Origin: Ruminiclostridium cellobioparum DSM 1351 = ATCC 15832
GTDB lineage: Bacteria > Bacillota > Clostridia > Acetivibrionales > DSM-1351
DNA: 64,000 nucleotides
Assembly (NCBI RefSeq): GCF_000621505.1
Contig: NZ_JHYD01000002.1
Coordinates: 124,001 to 188,000 of the forward strand
Direction: 5' to 3'
Shown here: in pieces, positions 38,643-48,372 of the stretch
Layout of the letters: each line of letters opens with the position of its first letter
How positions within the stretch are numbered: the stretch's first letter is position 1
Notes under the pieces: model-generated
The model's database searches: none
Told to the model about the DNA's origin: nothing
What the model saw: the letters and a program-made list of their open reading frames with translations, nothing else
Position numbers and translations under genes: made by a program

Positions 38643-40376
38643 ATGTCTACGTTTTACAAAAAGCTTGGTGCGTTTGTAGTGGCTTCTGCCATGCTGACTT
38701 CTGTTTTCGCAGGCTGCGGCAGCAGTAATGATTCCGGAGCTGCAGGCACCGGTTCTGCCGTCCCGTCTTCCGGCAGTACGGCAGCAGCAGATGAAAAGAC
38801 TGACCCGTTCATGAAGTTTGACAAGCCGGTAACCATTCACGTTGGCCAGCAGGCTTACCCGACCCAGAAGTTCCCGGAGGGTGATACAAATGAAGATAAT
38901 GTGTTTACCCGCTATCTTAAGGACAACTTCAATATTGAAATTGTGGTAGACTGGTCGGCTGCTACAGGTAACGATTACAACCAGAAGGTTAACCTTTGTA
39001 TAGCCAGCAATACCTTGCCTGACGGCATGCAGGTTGACCGCAAGGCATTTCTAAGCGCAGCCAAATCCGATATGCTGTATGATTTCACAGAGATATTCCC
39101 AAAGTATGTCTCTCCACAGGTAAAGGCCATCATGGATTCCGGTGACGGTATTGCCTATGAATATGCAAAATATAACGGAAAACAGCTCAGTATGGTTGGG
39201 GTGGACGTTGCTCCGTCAGGACAGTCCATGCTTAACATCCGTCAGGACTGGCTGGATAAGTACAATCTCAAAGCCCCTACCACCATTGACGAAATTGAAG
39301 CGGTGGCAAAGGTATTCAAGGAGAAAAAGCCGGCAGGAAACTCCACTATTCCAATAGCCGGACCGGATAAGAAGAGCTCGGTATATACAAACTTCCTGCA
39401 GGCAGGTGTTATGTTCGCAGGTTTTGAACCTGTATTTGCAGCTTATGATGCCTACCCGGGGTACTGGATCAAGGACGGAAGCGGCAAGGCGGTATATGGA
39501 ACCAATACCGAAAACAGCAAAAAAGCTCTCGAACGACTGGCCGACTGGTACAAGCAAGGCCTGATCGATCCTGAAATGGGTGTCCGTGACAGTTCAACCG
39601 AGCTGGTTAACTCGGGCAATGTTGGTATGTACTTCTGTGCATGGTGGTCCATTGGTTATGGTACTACCGATGCTTACAAGAAAACCCCCGGTGCAAATTG
39701 GCAGGCATACCCTGTAAAGGCCGATGACGGCAAATGGTATACGCGTATGCAGTGCCCCGTTGCTTCCTACACTATTTTCAACAAGAATATCTCAGAAGAT
39801 ATTGCGAAAGCGGCTGTCATTATGAATAACATTTGGGTCCGTGACGAAAACAAGCTGGGAAGTCAGAACACCTCCATATACTGGTATCCCCTGCGGAATT
39901 CCATGGGTGCCCTGGATGAATGTGAAACTTCATATAAAAGTCTGATCAAGGTTCTTGACGGTGAAGCAAAGGCCGAAGATTTCAACGATCCTTCAAGTCC
40001 TTACAAGCTTCTGTATAATGATGCAAAAAATGTAACAACAGTGGTAAAGGACTATTCAAAGGATAAGCAGCTTTCAATCTCGAATTTTGACGTCAACAGT
40101 CCTGATTTTGCCCGCCTGTATTCAATACTTATAGGTGCCCGCCCCACTGCATTGGCTACACCGGATAAATTGATCTACAGCGAGGTTTACAGCCAGACTC
40201 CCGCTATGGAAGCCAAATGGGCAAACCTGGAGACCGCCGAGAAGGAAATGTCTCTGAAGATTATTACAGGCAAGGACAGCACCAGTACTTTTGATGAGTA
40301 TGTCAAAAAGTGGAACAATGAAGGCGGAACTGAAATACTTGCCGAGGTGCAAAAGGAAATGGATTCAAAAAAATAG
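38643..40376 (+). CDS. Sugar-binding lipoprotein of ABC importer (LplA type)
   Basis: This 577-residue protein has a signal peptide and lipobox FAGC (Cys25), a Gly/Ser/Ala linker, then a large solute-binding fold. It binds oligosaccharide outside the cell for the permeases at 40470 and 41388. CAAGGAGG lies before the start. A 150-base leader follows the response regulator gene. It resembles the binding protein at 5583 in type but is clearly diverged. Confidence 0.93.
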   Translation: MSTFYKKLGAFVVASAMLTSVFAGCGSSNDSGAAGTGSAVPSSGSTAAADEKTDPFMKFDKPVTIHVGQQAYPTQKFPEGDTNEDNVFTRYLKDNFNIEIVVDWSAATGNDYNQKVNLCIASNTLPDGMQVDRKAFLSAAKSDMLYDFTEIFPKYVSPQVKAIMDSGDGIAYEYAKYNGKQLSMVGVDVAPSGQSMLNIRQDWLDKYNLKAPTTIDEIEAVAKVFKEKKPAGNSTIPIAGPDKKSSVYTNFLQAGVMFAGFEPVFAAYDAYPGYWIKDGSGKAVYGTNTENSKKALERLADWYKQGLIDPEMGVRDSSTELVNSGNVGMYFCAWWSIGYGTTDAYKKTPGANWQAYPVKADDGKWYTRMQCPVASYTIFNKNISEDIAKAAVIMNNIWVRDENKLGSQNTSIYWYPLRNSMGALDECETSYKSLIKVLDGEAKAEDFNDPSSPYKLLYNDAKNVTTVVKDYSKDKQLSISNFDVNSPDFARLYSILIGARPTALATPDKLIYSEVYSQTPAMEAKWANLETAEKEMSLKIITGKDSTSTFDEYVKKWNNEGGTEILAEVQKEMDSKK

Positions 40377-40402
40377 TTAACCGGCATTTACTGATCTATC
40401 CC

Positions 40403-40447
40403 ACAAACGGCTGTTCTGCTTGAAGAAGTGCATGAACAGCTGTTTGT
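40403..40447 (+). other. Intra-operon mRNA hairpin after the binding-protein gene
   Basis: ACAAACGGCTGTTC (40403-40416) pairs with GAACAGCTGTTTGT (40434-40447) with one wobble; no T run follows. It is placed as the stabilising hairpins that keep binding-protein message above permease message. Confidence 0.6.
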
Positions 40448-40469
40448 ATATGAATGAGGAGTGAAAATT

Positions 40470-41372
40470 TTGAACAAGAGAATGTCTTCTTTAAAGCTGC
40501 AGACCCATTACTCAATTATGGTTATACCAGGTGTTCTCTGGATGATATTATTTAACATTGTTCCAATGACAGGTGTTGTGATGGCGTTTAAAAATTACAA
40601 CCCGGGTCTGGGGTTATGGAAATCTCCCGGTGTGGGCCTTGAAAACTTCAGGTATTTGTTTTCCATGAGCGATGCACAGCGTGTAATAATCAACACCCTG
40701 ATTATTGCATGCTCGAAGGTTGTATTGAATATTGTAATTCCGCTGGCATTTGCTTTGCTTTTGAACGAGGTTACAAATATGAGGTATAAAAAGTTTGTGC
40801 AGACAGCGGTATATCTGCCTCATTTTCTATCCTGGGTTATTCTTGCCAGTGTTATATTGAATATCTTCAGTCTGGACGGAATTGTCAATCAAATTACAGG
40901 ACTGTTTGGTGCCAAACCGGTTATCTGGTTCAGTATGGCCTCTTATTTCCGCCAATTGGTTATCGGGACGGATGTATGGAAAGAGTTTGGCTTTAATGCA
41001 GTAATCTTTCTGGCAGCACTTACAGGCATAAACCCGAATCTTTACGAAGCTGCTACCATTGACGGCTGCAGCAAGTGGAAATCCATATGGTATATTACCA
41101 TACCCGGTATTACGGGAACAATTGTACTGCTGGGGGTTCTGGGGCTGGGTAATGTGCTTAACGCAGGGTTTGACCAGATATACAACCTTTATAACCCAAT
41201 GGTGTATTCAACCGGTGACATATTGGATACGTGGGTTTACCGCATTGGTCTTGTCAATCTTCAATTCTCCTTGGCAACCACCGCCGGTTTATTCAAGTCT
41301 GCCATCAGCTTCATTATGATTGTTATTTCTTATTGGGCTGCTTATAAGCTGGCAGATTACAAAATATTTTAG
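40470..41372 (+). CDS. Sugar ABC importer permease, LplB type
   Basis: A 300-residue channel subunit with six membrane segments. The EAA loop EAATIDGCSKWKSIWYITIP lies near residue 193. The TTG at 40470 is taken as the start because AGGAG (40457-40461) lies 8 bases upstream; a GTG at 40461 overlaps that site. It pairs with the next permease. Confidence 0.92.
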   Translation: MNKRMSSLKLQTHYSIMVIPGVLWMILFNIVPMTGVVMAFKNYNPGLGLWKSPGVGLENFRYLFSMSDAQRVIINTLIIACSKVVLNIVIPLAFALLLNEVTNMRYKKFVQTAVYLPHFLSWVILASVILNIFSLDGIVNQITGLFGAKPVIWFSMASYFRQLVIGTDVWKEFGFNAVIFLAALTGINPNLYEAATIDGCSKWKSIWYITIPGITGTIVLLGVLGLGNVLNAGFDQIYNLYNPMVYSTGDILDTWVYRIGLVNLQFSLATTAGLFKSAISFIMIVISYWAAYKLADYKIF

Positions 41373-41387
41373 GGAGGGAGAACTTGA

Positions 41388-42272
41388 ATGGTTCAGAGTA
41401 AAACCCTGGGTTCAAAGATTTTTAAGGTTTTTTTGTATATATTGATGGCAGTTTTGACACTTAGCTGTCTATATCCTATCTGGTATGCTTTCTGTCTCTC
41501 CATATCGTCAAAGGTGGCTTCAAACTCAGGTATGGTAACACTGTATCCCGTAGGATTTTCACTGAGGTCCTATACCGAGATCATGGGGGACTGGAAGTTT
41601 TTTCATTCGTTCTGGGTGTCAATCCAGAGAGCAGGTCTTGGAACCGTTGTATCCATGCTTGTAATGATTTTGATGGGCTATCCGCTCTCAAAGACAAAGG
41701 AACAGTATAAGCCGCGCAATATACTTATGTGGGTGGTAATATTCTGTATGGTGTTTAATGGCGGCACTATCCCATGGTACATGACCATGGTTAATTATAA
41801 AATGATCGATAATATCTGGGGATTGGTTCTCTGCGGCGGCCTGCCGGTGTTTAACCTTATCCTCATAATGAATTTTTTCCGCAATTTGCCTCAGGATCTG
41901 GAGGAGGCTGCGGTTGTGGATGGCGCAGGACCCTGGAAAATCCTTTTCGGAATTGTGGTGCCCTGTTCCAAGCCGGTATTGGCCACCATTGTACTTTTTA
42001 CAAGTGTGGGTTACTGGAATGAGTTTTTTCAGGGACTTGTGCTTTCCAGCGGTGACAAGCATTACCCGCTGCAAACATATATCCAGCAAATGGTGGTAAA
42101 TGTCCAGGCCGCCAGTATGTCCCCCGATCAGGCAAAACTGATGAACGAACTTTCAAACAAATCCCTGGATGCGGCAAAAGTATTTATTGCCATGATCCCC
42201 ATGCTGGTTGTTTATCCGTTTTTACAAAAATACTTTGTAACCGGTATAATGCTGGGTGCGGTTAAAGAATAG
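41388..42272 (+). CDS. Sugar ABC importer permease, YtcP type
   Basis: A 294-residue second channel subunit: six membrane segments, EAA loop EEAAVVDGAGPWKILFGIVV near residue 174, and the family ending KYFVTGIMLGAVKE. GGGAGGG lies upstream, 15 bases after the preceding stop. As in the first locus, no ATPase gene is linked. Confidence 0.93.
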   Translation: MVQSKTLGSKIFKVFLYILMAVLTLSCLYPIWYAFCLSISSKVASNSGMVTLYPVGFSLRSYTEIMGDWKFFHSFWVSIQRAGLGTVVSMLVMILMGYPLSKTKEQYKPRNILMWVVIFCMVFNGGTIPWYMTMVNYKMIDNIWGLVLCGGLPVFNLILIMNFFRNLPQDLEEAAVVDGAGPWKILFGIVVPCSKPVLATIVLFTSVGYWNEFFQGLVLSSGDKHYPLQTYIQQMVVNVQAASMSPDQAKLMNELSNKSLDAAKVFIAMIPMLVVYPFLQKYFVTGIMLGAVKE

Positions 42273-42314
42273 TATTATATCCAGGAATATTAGTTGCAAA
42301 AGGAGATAACGAAT

Positions 42315-44318
42315 ATGCTCAGACAAGAAAATAACAGGCTGCTTCGCAGATCGGATGCAGAATTGCTTTGTATTGAACCCTGGGGAGAAAACAGTTTCCG
42401 TGTCCGTGCTTCTCTCCAGCCGGATATACTGCCGAATGAAGATTTTGCACTTCTTCCGGAGCCTGATGAAATACCTGCTCGGATATCCATAAATGGGAAC
42501 CGGGCATCCATTATGAATGGAAAGCTTCGCTGTGAAGTATTCCCGTCGGGAAAACTTGGATTTTATAATCAGAAAGGCGAGCCGCTTCTGGAGGAATATG
42601 ACCGTAACCGCTTCCGTGCCGATGATGAGGGCTTCAACAGCGCCCTGGAAATATTGCCCCGTACTTTTGTTCCGATAACAGGGACCGATAACTACAAGCT
42701 GTGGGTACGTTTTGAAGCAAAGGATGAAAAATTATACGGTATGGGACAGTATCAGCAGCCCGATCTGGAACTCAAAGGCTGCATTCTTGAACTGGCCCAG
42801 AGAAATTCCCAGGCCAGCGTGCCGTTTGTGCTTTCAAGCCGTGGTTATGGTTTGCTGTGGAACAACCCTGCCATAGGAAAAGTCACCTTTGGGAAAAATC
42901 TGACCGAGTGGTATTCGGAGTCCACAAAACAAATGGATTACTGGATAACCGCCGGGGATACTCCTGCCGAAATAGAGGAAGCCTATGCAGACGCGGCAGG
43001 CAAGGTACCAATGATGCCGGATTACGGAACCGGCTTCTGGCAGTGCAAACTCCGTTATCAGACCCAGGAAGAACTGATGGGTATTGCCCGGGAATATAAA
43101 AGACGCGATCTGCCCATCTCGGTTATTGTCATTGATTACTTCCACTGGCCGCACCAGGGAGACTGGTGTTTCGATCCCGAGTATTGGCCCGATCCTGCAG
43201 CCATGGTCAGGGAACTGAAAGAAATGGGTATTGAGCTCATGGTTTCGATCTGGCCCACTGTGGAGAGGGGGAGTGTCAATTATGAGGAAATGAAGGAACT
43301 TGGGTATCTGACCCGTACTGAGGCAGGTTCCAGAATGAATCAGCTGGGAAACATGTGTTTTGTGGATATGACAAACCCTGATGCCAGGGAGTATGTCTGG
43401 TCAAAAATAAAGGAAAATTACTATAAATACGGCATTAAAGTTTTCTGGCTGGATGAAGCCGAACCCGAATTTACAAAATATGAATTCAGCCATTACCGTT
43501 ATCAGCGGGGAGCTGATCTGGAAATCGGAAACCTGTACCCGCGCTGTTACTCTGAAATGGCATATAAAGGTATGAGTTTGGAGGGGCAGGAAGATATACT
43601 TAACCTGGTGCGTTGTGCATGGGCAGGTTCCCAGCGTTACGGTGCGCTGGTCTGGTCTGGAGATATAGACTCCAGCTTCCGTTCTCTGCGATATCAGCTG
43701 GCAGCAGGTTTGAATATGGGTATTGCCGGTATACCCTGGTGGACCACAGACATAGGAGGCTTCCACGGGGGGAATATAAACGATCCCAAATTCAAGGAAT
43801 GCCTTGTACGCTGGTTCCAGTTCGGCGCTTTTTGTCCTGTTTTCCGCCTGCATGGTGACAGGGAGCCCCATAAGAAACCATTGGGTACCACAGGCGGGGG
43901 AGCTACTCCAAGCGGGGCCGAAAACGAGGTCTGGTCTTATGGTGAAGAGGTTTATAAAATCTGCAGGAAATACATGAGACTCCGTGAAAGCCTCAGACCT
44001 TATATTGCAGATACCATGAAACAGGCTCATGAAAAAGGTACACCTGTAATGCGTACCCTGTTTTATAATTTTCCGGAGGATATGGATACATGGAATATTA
44101 ATGATGAATTCTGCTTTGGAGATGATATTATTGTATGCCCCGTCCTGTACGAGGGTCAAAGAAATAGAGCGGTGTACCTGCCAAAGGGCTGCCGCTGGCG
44201 TAATCTTAATACGGGAGAAATCCATGAGGGAGGGCAAACTTTTACTTCCAGCGCGCCCATAGACGTTATTCCGGTATTTTTCCGTGAGGGGGCTTTAACC
44301 GAAATATCCTTCAAATAA
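42315..44318 (+). CDS. GH31 alpha-glycosidase (alpha-xylosidase-like)
   Basis: This 667-residue cytosolic enzyme has an N-terminal beta-sandwich, a catalytic barrel with nucleophile D380 (FWLDEAEPE) and acid/base D450 (WSGDIDSSF). The GIPWWTTDIGGF and FRLHGDREP blocks are also present. The 70-residue gap between catalytic residues is close to the 66 of E. coli YicI. It would release alpha-xylose or alpha-glucose from imported oligosaccharides. AAAGGAG at 42298-42304 supports ATG 42315 rather than a TTG at 42294. It shares long identical motifs with the GH31 at 46178. Confidence 0.92.
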   Translation: MLRQENNRLLRRSDAELLCIEPWGENSFRVRASLQPDILPNEDFALLPEPDEIPARISINGNRASIMNGKLRCEVFPSGKLGFYNQKGEPLLEEYDRNRFRADDEGFNSALEILPRTFVPITGTDNYKLWVRFEAKDEKLYGMGQYQQPDLELKGCILELAQRNSQASVPFVLSSRGYGLLWNNPAIGKVTFGKNLTEWYSESTKQMDYWITAGDTPAEIEEAYADAAGKVPMMPDYGTGFWQCKLRYQTQEELMGIAREYKRRDLPISVIVIDYFHWPHQGDWCFDPEYWPDPAAMVRELKEMGIELMVSIWPTVERGSVNYEEMKELGYLTRTEAGSRMNQLGNMCFVDMTNPDAREYVWSKIKENYYKYGIKVFWLDEAEPEFTKYEFSHYRYQRGADLEIGNLYPRCYSEMAYKGMSLEGQEDILNLVRCAWAGSQRYGALVWSGDIDSSFRSLRYQLAAGLNMGIAGIPWWTTDIGGFHGGNINDPKFKECLVRWFQFGAFCPVFRLHGDREPHKKPLGTTGGGATPSGAENEVWSYGEEVYKICRKYMRLRESLRPYIADTMKQAHEKGTPVMRTLFYNFPEDMDTWNINDEFCFGDDIIVCPVLYEGQRNRAVYLPKGCRWRNLNTGEIHEGGQTFTSSAPIDVIPVFFREGALTEISFK

Positions 44319-44343
44319 CTGTTTAAAACAAAGGGTTGATAAA

Positions 44344-45102
44344 ATGGAATACATTACGTTTTGTGAAAATGGGATATATATGGTATTCTCGGTCTCCGGG
44401 GAGCATTGTCTCAGCCTGTTGTATTTTTCAGCACTGCCCTATGGAAATCTGGAATTTAATGACTTTGATTATAGAATTTTTAATCCGGTGGAGCTTGTGA
44501 TATCAGAAGCTGAATACTATGAAGAACAAAAAACTAAAAGGATTAATAGCCTGATACATAATTACGGACTATGTTACCGTTATCATACCGATATGAGGAA
44601 CCCGACGGGGAGAAAAATTGAGTTTGTCACAATTGATGAAGAAAAAGCTCTTGAAATAACACTGCATTTTCAGTTTTATAATGATATTTCTGCAGTCAGG
44701 TGCTGGAGCGAGGTTTATAACGGAGGGACCCTGTCAAGATTACTAAAGTATGTCTCATCCCTAAACCTGCATTGGCCCAGAAACTATAAATTGAAATCAT
44801 TTAATAAAGAGATAGATATATGCCTGCTTTCCAATTATGTAAAGAATGGCCTGGGCTTGCTTGTGCAAAGGGAGCATACTGAAGGCCTGTGTTTTCAAAT
44901 TGGTGACAACAGCTTGCGGCATTGGGAATTCGGTGAATATGATAAAACCTTTTATCTAAAAGTAGGTGGTCCTGACCGCTCTTCAGGGTGGCAGAAAATT
45001 ATAGCTCCTGATGAGTGCTTCATCAGTATTCCGGTAATGGCAGCTGTAAGACCCGGAGACCTGAATTCCGCCTTTGACGAATTGATGCGGGTTGGGAGAT
45101 GA
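44344..45102 (+). CDS. Stand-alone protein resembling the N-terminal domain of GH36 alpha-galactosidase
   Basis: This 252-residue all-beta protein has strand patterns and motifs (LHFQFYNDISAVRCWSEVYN, GLLVQREH) like the beta-supersandwich that precedes the barrel in GH36 enzymes. The frame then ends, ten bases before the end of a convergent AraC gene, so no catalytic domain exists. Either the rest was deleted or the domain works alone, for example as a sugar-binding or mutarotase-like protein. The reading frame is intact and follows the GH31 gene by 25 bases. The family assignment is tentative. Confidence 0.6.
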   Translation: MEYITFCENGIYMVFSVSGEHCLSLLYFSALPYGNLEFNDFDYRIFNPVELVISEAEYYEEQKTKRINSLIHNYGLCYRYHTDMRNPTGRKIEFVTIDEEKALEITLHFQFYNDISAVRCWSEVYNGGTLSRLLKYVSSLNLHWPRNYKLKSFNKEIDICLLSNYVKNGLGLLVQREHTEGLCFQIGDNSLRHWEFGEYDKTFYLKVGGPDRSSGWQKIIAPDECFISIPVMAAVRPGDLNSAFDELMRVGR

Positions 45103-45112
45103 CCGGATGACC

Positions 45113-45988
45113 TCAGCCTTCGTTCCTGTATTTGCCGGGCGGACAGCCTATGGCCTTTATAAATTCCCTGTTAAAATAGCTGATATTGTTAAAGCCTACA
45201 CTTTTGGCGATATCAGCTATTTTTCTATCGGTATCCATCAGAAGGGTGCAGCTTTGCAATATCCTGTAACGGATTACATATGCAATGGGAGGTGTATTCA
45301 CAACTTCCTTAAAGGCATGACAAAATTGGCCTTCGCTCATTGGTATGATTCGGGCCAGGTCCCTGAGAGCAATGTCTTCCCTGTAATTTGAATGAATAAA
45401 ATCCAATACCGGCTGCATCCTTTCCAGCTTGTAGTTTCTTCTGCCTTGACAGTGAGGGGCTTCCGGGGCTGAATTTTTAAAGCACAGATGCCATATTTCA
45501 AACAGCCTGCTCTTCAATAACAATTCATTTTCCGTAATATTTTCATTTCTCAAAGCGTCTATTTCAATAATACGTTCAATTACTGATTGCTGCCATTGTC
45601 TTGATTTAAAATGCTTGTCAAATATCATTTTACCGTTAAGGATGGGGTAAACAAATTTTGAATATGCCGTACCCAGCTTGTTTTCACCGAACAAGCTGGG
45701 ATGGAACAGAACAACACATGCCTCGCAGGGCATGCCGTTACAGGCCCTGGCGGCATGCAGCTCATTTGAATGCACGAAAAGTCCTTCTCCCGCCATTATG
45801 CAATATTCCTGCTCTTCCACCGTATAAACAACTGCGCCTTCAAGTACTGCAATAAACTCAAATTCATAGTGCCAGTGAAGGTAAAAGAAAATATCCTCAT
45901 TGGGACCATAGCTTAAATGGTGTATTGCAACCGGAAGTAAAGCCGTGCCATGGGTAACTTTTTCTTTTAACAGTATTTTTGCTTTCAA
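45113..45988 (-). CDS. Cupin-type AraC-family regulator
   Basis: This 291-residue protein has a cupin sensing domain (HWHYEFEFIAVLEGAVVYTV, residues about 38-57) and a C-terminal AraC domain (about 190-288; MSEGQFCHAFKEVV, VGFNNISYFNREFIKAIG). It is divergent from the second GH31 gene across about 190 bases. Control of GH31 by a sugar is likely. Its N-terminal half keeps several Cys residues. Confidence 0.9.
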   Translation of the reverse strand: MKAKILLKEKVTHGTALLPVAIHHLSYGPNEDIFFYLHWHYEFEFIAVLEGAVVYTVEEQEYCIMAGEGLFVHSNELHAARACNGMPCEACVVLFHPSLFGENKLGTAYSKFVYPILNGKMIFDKHFKSRQWQQSVIERIIEIDALRNENITENELLLKSRLFEIWHLCFKNSAPEAPHCQGRRNYKLERMQPVLDFIHSNYREDIALRDLARIIPMSEGQFCHAFKEVVNTPPIAYVIRYRILQSCTLLMDTDRKIADIAKSVGFNNISYFNREFIKAIGCPPGKYRNEG

Positions 45989-46177
45989 TTTATCTCCTCA
46001 TTTCAGATCTGTATTTCAGTTTTCTAGCAATATTGTGTTAATAATGGTCAATTTACTTAAAGTATGGGGACTGAATGGTGAATATAATACAATTATAGCA
46101 TTAAGTGTGAACAATATTCATTACTATTTTGTGGCCGCAATGCGGCTCAAAGCCATAGTATGGCTTGGGAGGTTAAT

Positions 46178-48244
46178 ATGAAATTTACTCAAAACGGAAA
46201 TCGCCTGATTGGCAAGGTTGGTGTTGAAACCATATGGGTGGAACCCTGGGGACAAAATTCCCTGCGTGTCCGGATGACAAAAGAGGCGGTTATGGACCCA
46301 AATGATTGGGCACTTATAGATGCCCCTGAAGTTGTGGAAACCACCATTGTTATTGAAGATGTCGAACTGGTGGAACCCTGGGTCGACGAGTCTGAAAAAG
46401 AGGAAAGAGCATTTAAAAGCCAGATTGCATCAATTCAAAACGGTGAGATTACAGCCTCTTTTAACGCAGAAGGCTGGCTGACCTTCAAAAACAGTGAGGG
46501 GAAAATACTGCTTGAAGAGTACTGGCGTGACAGAAACCGCATTGACAGATACTGCGTTCCGCTTCGTATTGAAGCAAGGGAAATGAAACCTGTCACCGGA
46601 ACAAGCGATTATGCTTTGACCATGCGGTTTGAAGCATATGAGGATGAAAAGATATTTGGTATGGGGCAGTACCAGGAAAAAGTTTTAGATAAAAAAGGTG
46701 CCGCTTTGGAGCTGGCACACCGCAACTGTCAGGCCAGTGTTCCCTTTATGCTGTCAAGCCGCGGGTACGGCTTTCTGTGGAACAATCCTGCCGTCGGAAC
46801 AGTTACCTTTGGCACCAACCGCACAGAATGGACCGCCAGAAGCACAAGGAAGCTGGACTATTTTATAACAGCAGGCAGAACTCCGGCTCAAATTGAAGAG
46901 CAATATGCCAATGCGGCAGGAAAGGCACCAATGATGCCAGAATACGGAATGGGCTTCTGGCAGTGCAAGCTCAGATACCGTACACAGGAGGAGCTTTTGA
47001 GCGTGGCAAGGGAGTATAAACGCCGCGGTGTTCCCGTTGATGTTATTGTCATAGATTTCTTCCACTGGACCAAACAGGGGGACTTCAAATTCGAGCCAAG
47101 GGATTGGCCAGATCCGGAGGCGATGATATCCGAATTAAAGGAACTGGGCATGGAACTTATGGTATCGGTTTGGCCCACAATTGACAGCAGGTCGGAAAAC
47201 TATCCGGAGATGGCCTCTAGCGGGTACCTGATTTCTGCCGACAGAGGTATGAACATAAATATGAACTGGATGGGTGAAACTGTATTTTTTGACGCGACAC
47301 ATCCGGAGGCAAGAGATTATGTGTGGCAGGTTTGCAAAAAGAATTATTATGACAAGGGCGTCAGGATTTTCTGGCTGGACGAAGCAGAACCCGAGTATGG
47401 CCCGTATGATTTTGATCTATACAGATATCATCAGGGTCCTGCGCTGCAGTGCACGAATATTTATCCCGCTATGTATGCAAAAGGTTATTTCGACGGTATG
47501 ACGGCAGAGGGTCAAAAAAACATATGCAATCTGGTCCGTTCGGCATGGGCCGGAAGCCAGCGCTATGGAGCGCTTGTATGGTCCGGGGATATATCCTCCA
47601 CCTTCAGGGCTATGAAAGAGCAGCTGCAAATTGGTCTTAATATGGGTATTGCGGGTATTCCATGGTGGACCACCGATATCGGGGGCTTTTTAGGGGGCTT
47701 TGTGGAGGACAAAAATTTCCACGAATTACTGCTGCGCTGGTTTGCGTTCGGGGTGTTTTCACCGGTATTCCGCCTCCATGGAGAGCGTGTTCCTTACATT
47801 AAGCTGGAACAGGCAGTTATTGACGGAGTTGCCCAGATGTCTTCAGGCAGTTCAAATGAAATATGGAGCTATGGCGAAGAGAATTATGAAATTATGAAAA
47901 ACTACATATTTATGAGGGAAAGATTGCGTCCATATATAAGGGAATGTATGAAGGAAGCACATATTAAAGGCACACCTGTAATGAGGACAATGTTCTATGA
48001 ATTCCCCGAGGATGCACAATGCTGGAATACCGGATCACAGTATATGTTCGGACCTGATATCCTGGTAGCTCCCGTATTTGAGCCGGGACAGAGAAGCCGT
48101 GAGGTTTACCTGCCTGAAAAGCAGGCCTGGAAAAATGCAAAAACAGGTGAAGTACTTGAAGGCGGTCAAACTGTTACCGTTGACGCACCGTTAAATGAAA
48201 TACCTCTGTTTGTCAGGGCTGAAAAGCATTATCCGATTTATTGA
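46178..48244 (+). CDS. GH31 alpha-glycosidase (alpha-xylosidase-like), second copy
   Basis: This 688-residue cytosolic enzyme is paralogous to the GH31 at 42315: nucleophile D401 in FWLDEAEPE, acid/base D471 in WSGDISSTF, and the same GFWQCKLRY and IPWWTTDIGGF blocks. It differs most in the N-terminal sandwich, which has an acidic insertion near residues 60-80. GGGAGG at 46167-46172 supports ATG 46178 over the ATG at 46160. It probably trims a related but different alpha-linkage. Confidence 0.92.
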   Translation: MKFTQNGNRLIGKVGVETIWVEPWGQNSLRVRMTKEAVMDPNDWALIDAPEVVETTIVIEDVELVEPWVDESEKEERAFKSQIASIQNGEITASFNAEGWLTFKNSEGKILLEEYWRDRNRIDRYCVPLRIEAREMKPVTGTSDYALTMRFEAYEDEKIFGMGQYQEKVLDKKGAALELAHRNCQASVPFMLSSRGYGFLWNNPAVGTVTFGTNRTEWTARSTRKLDYFITAGRTPAQIEEQYANAAGKAPMMPEYGMGFWQCKLRYRTQEELLSVAREYKRRGVPVDVIVIDFFHWTKQGDFKFEPRDWPDPEAMISELKELGMELMVSVWPTIDSRSENYPEMASSGYLISADRGMNINMNWMGETVFFDATHPEARDYVWQVCKKNYYDKGVRIFWLDEAEPEYGPYDFDLYRYHQGPALQCTNIYPAMYAKGYFDGMTAEGQKNICNLVRSAWAGSQRYGALVWSGDISSTFRAMKEQLQIGLNMGIAGIPWWTTDIGGFLGGFVEDKNFHELLLRWFAFGVFSPVFRLHGERVPYIKLEQAVIDGVAQMSSGSSNEIWSYGEENYEIMKNYIFMRERLRPYIRECMKEAHIKGTPVMRTMFYEFPEDAQCWNTGSQYMFGPDILVAPVFEPGQRSREVYLPEKQAWKNAKTGEVLEGGQTVTVDAPLNEIPLFVRAEKHYPIY

Positions 48245-48372
48245 TTTCCTTCAAATTATTATGTCAAAGAGGGATTATACCGATATATTATATGGATTTA
48301 GTGAAAATATTAATGAATTTACTCACTAAACAGCATCATATGACGCATAATAAGTAAAGCAGGGGGTAAACA

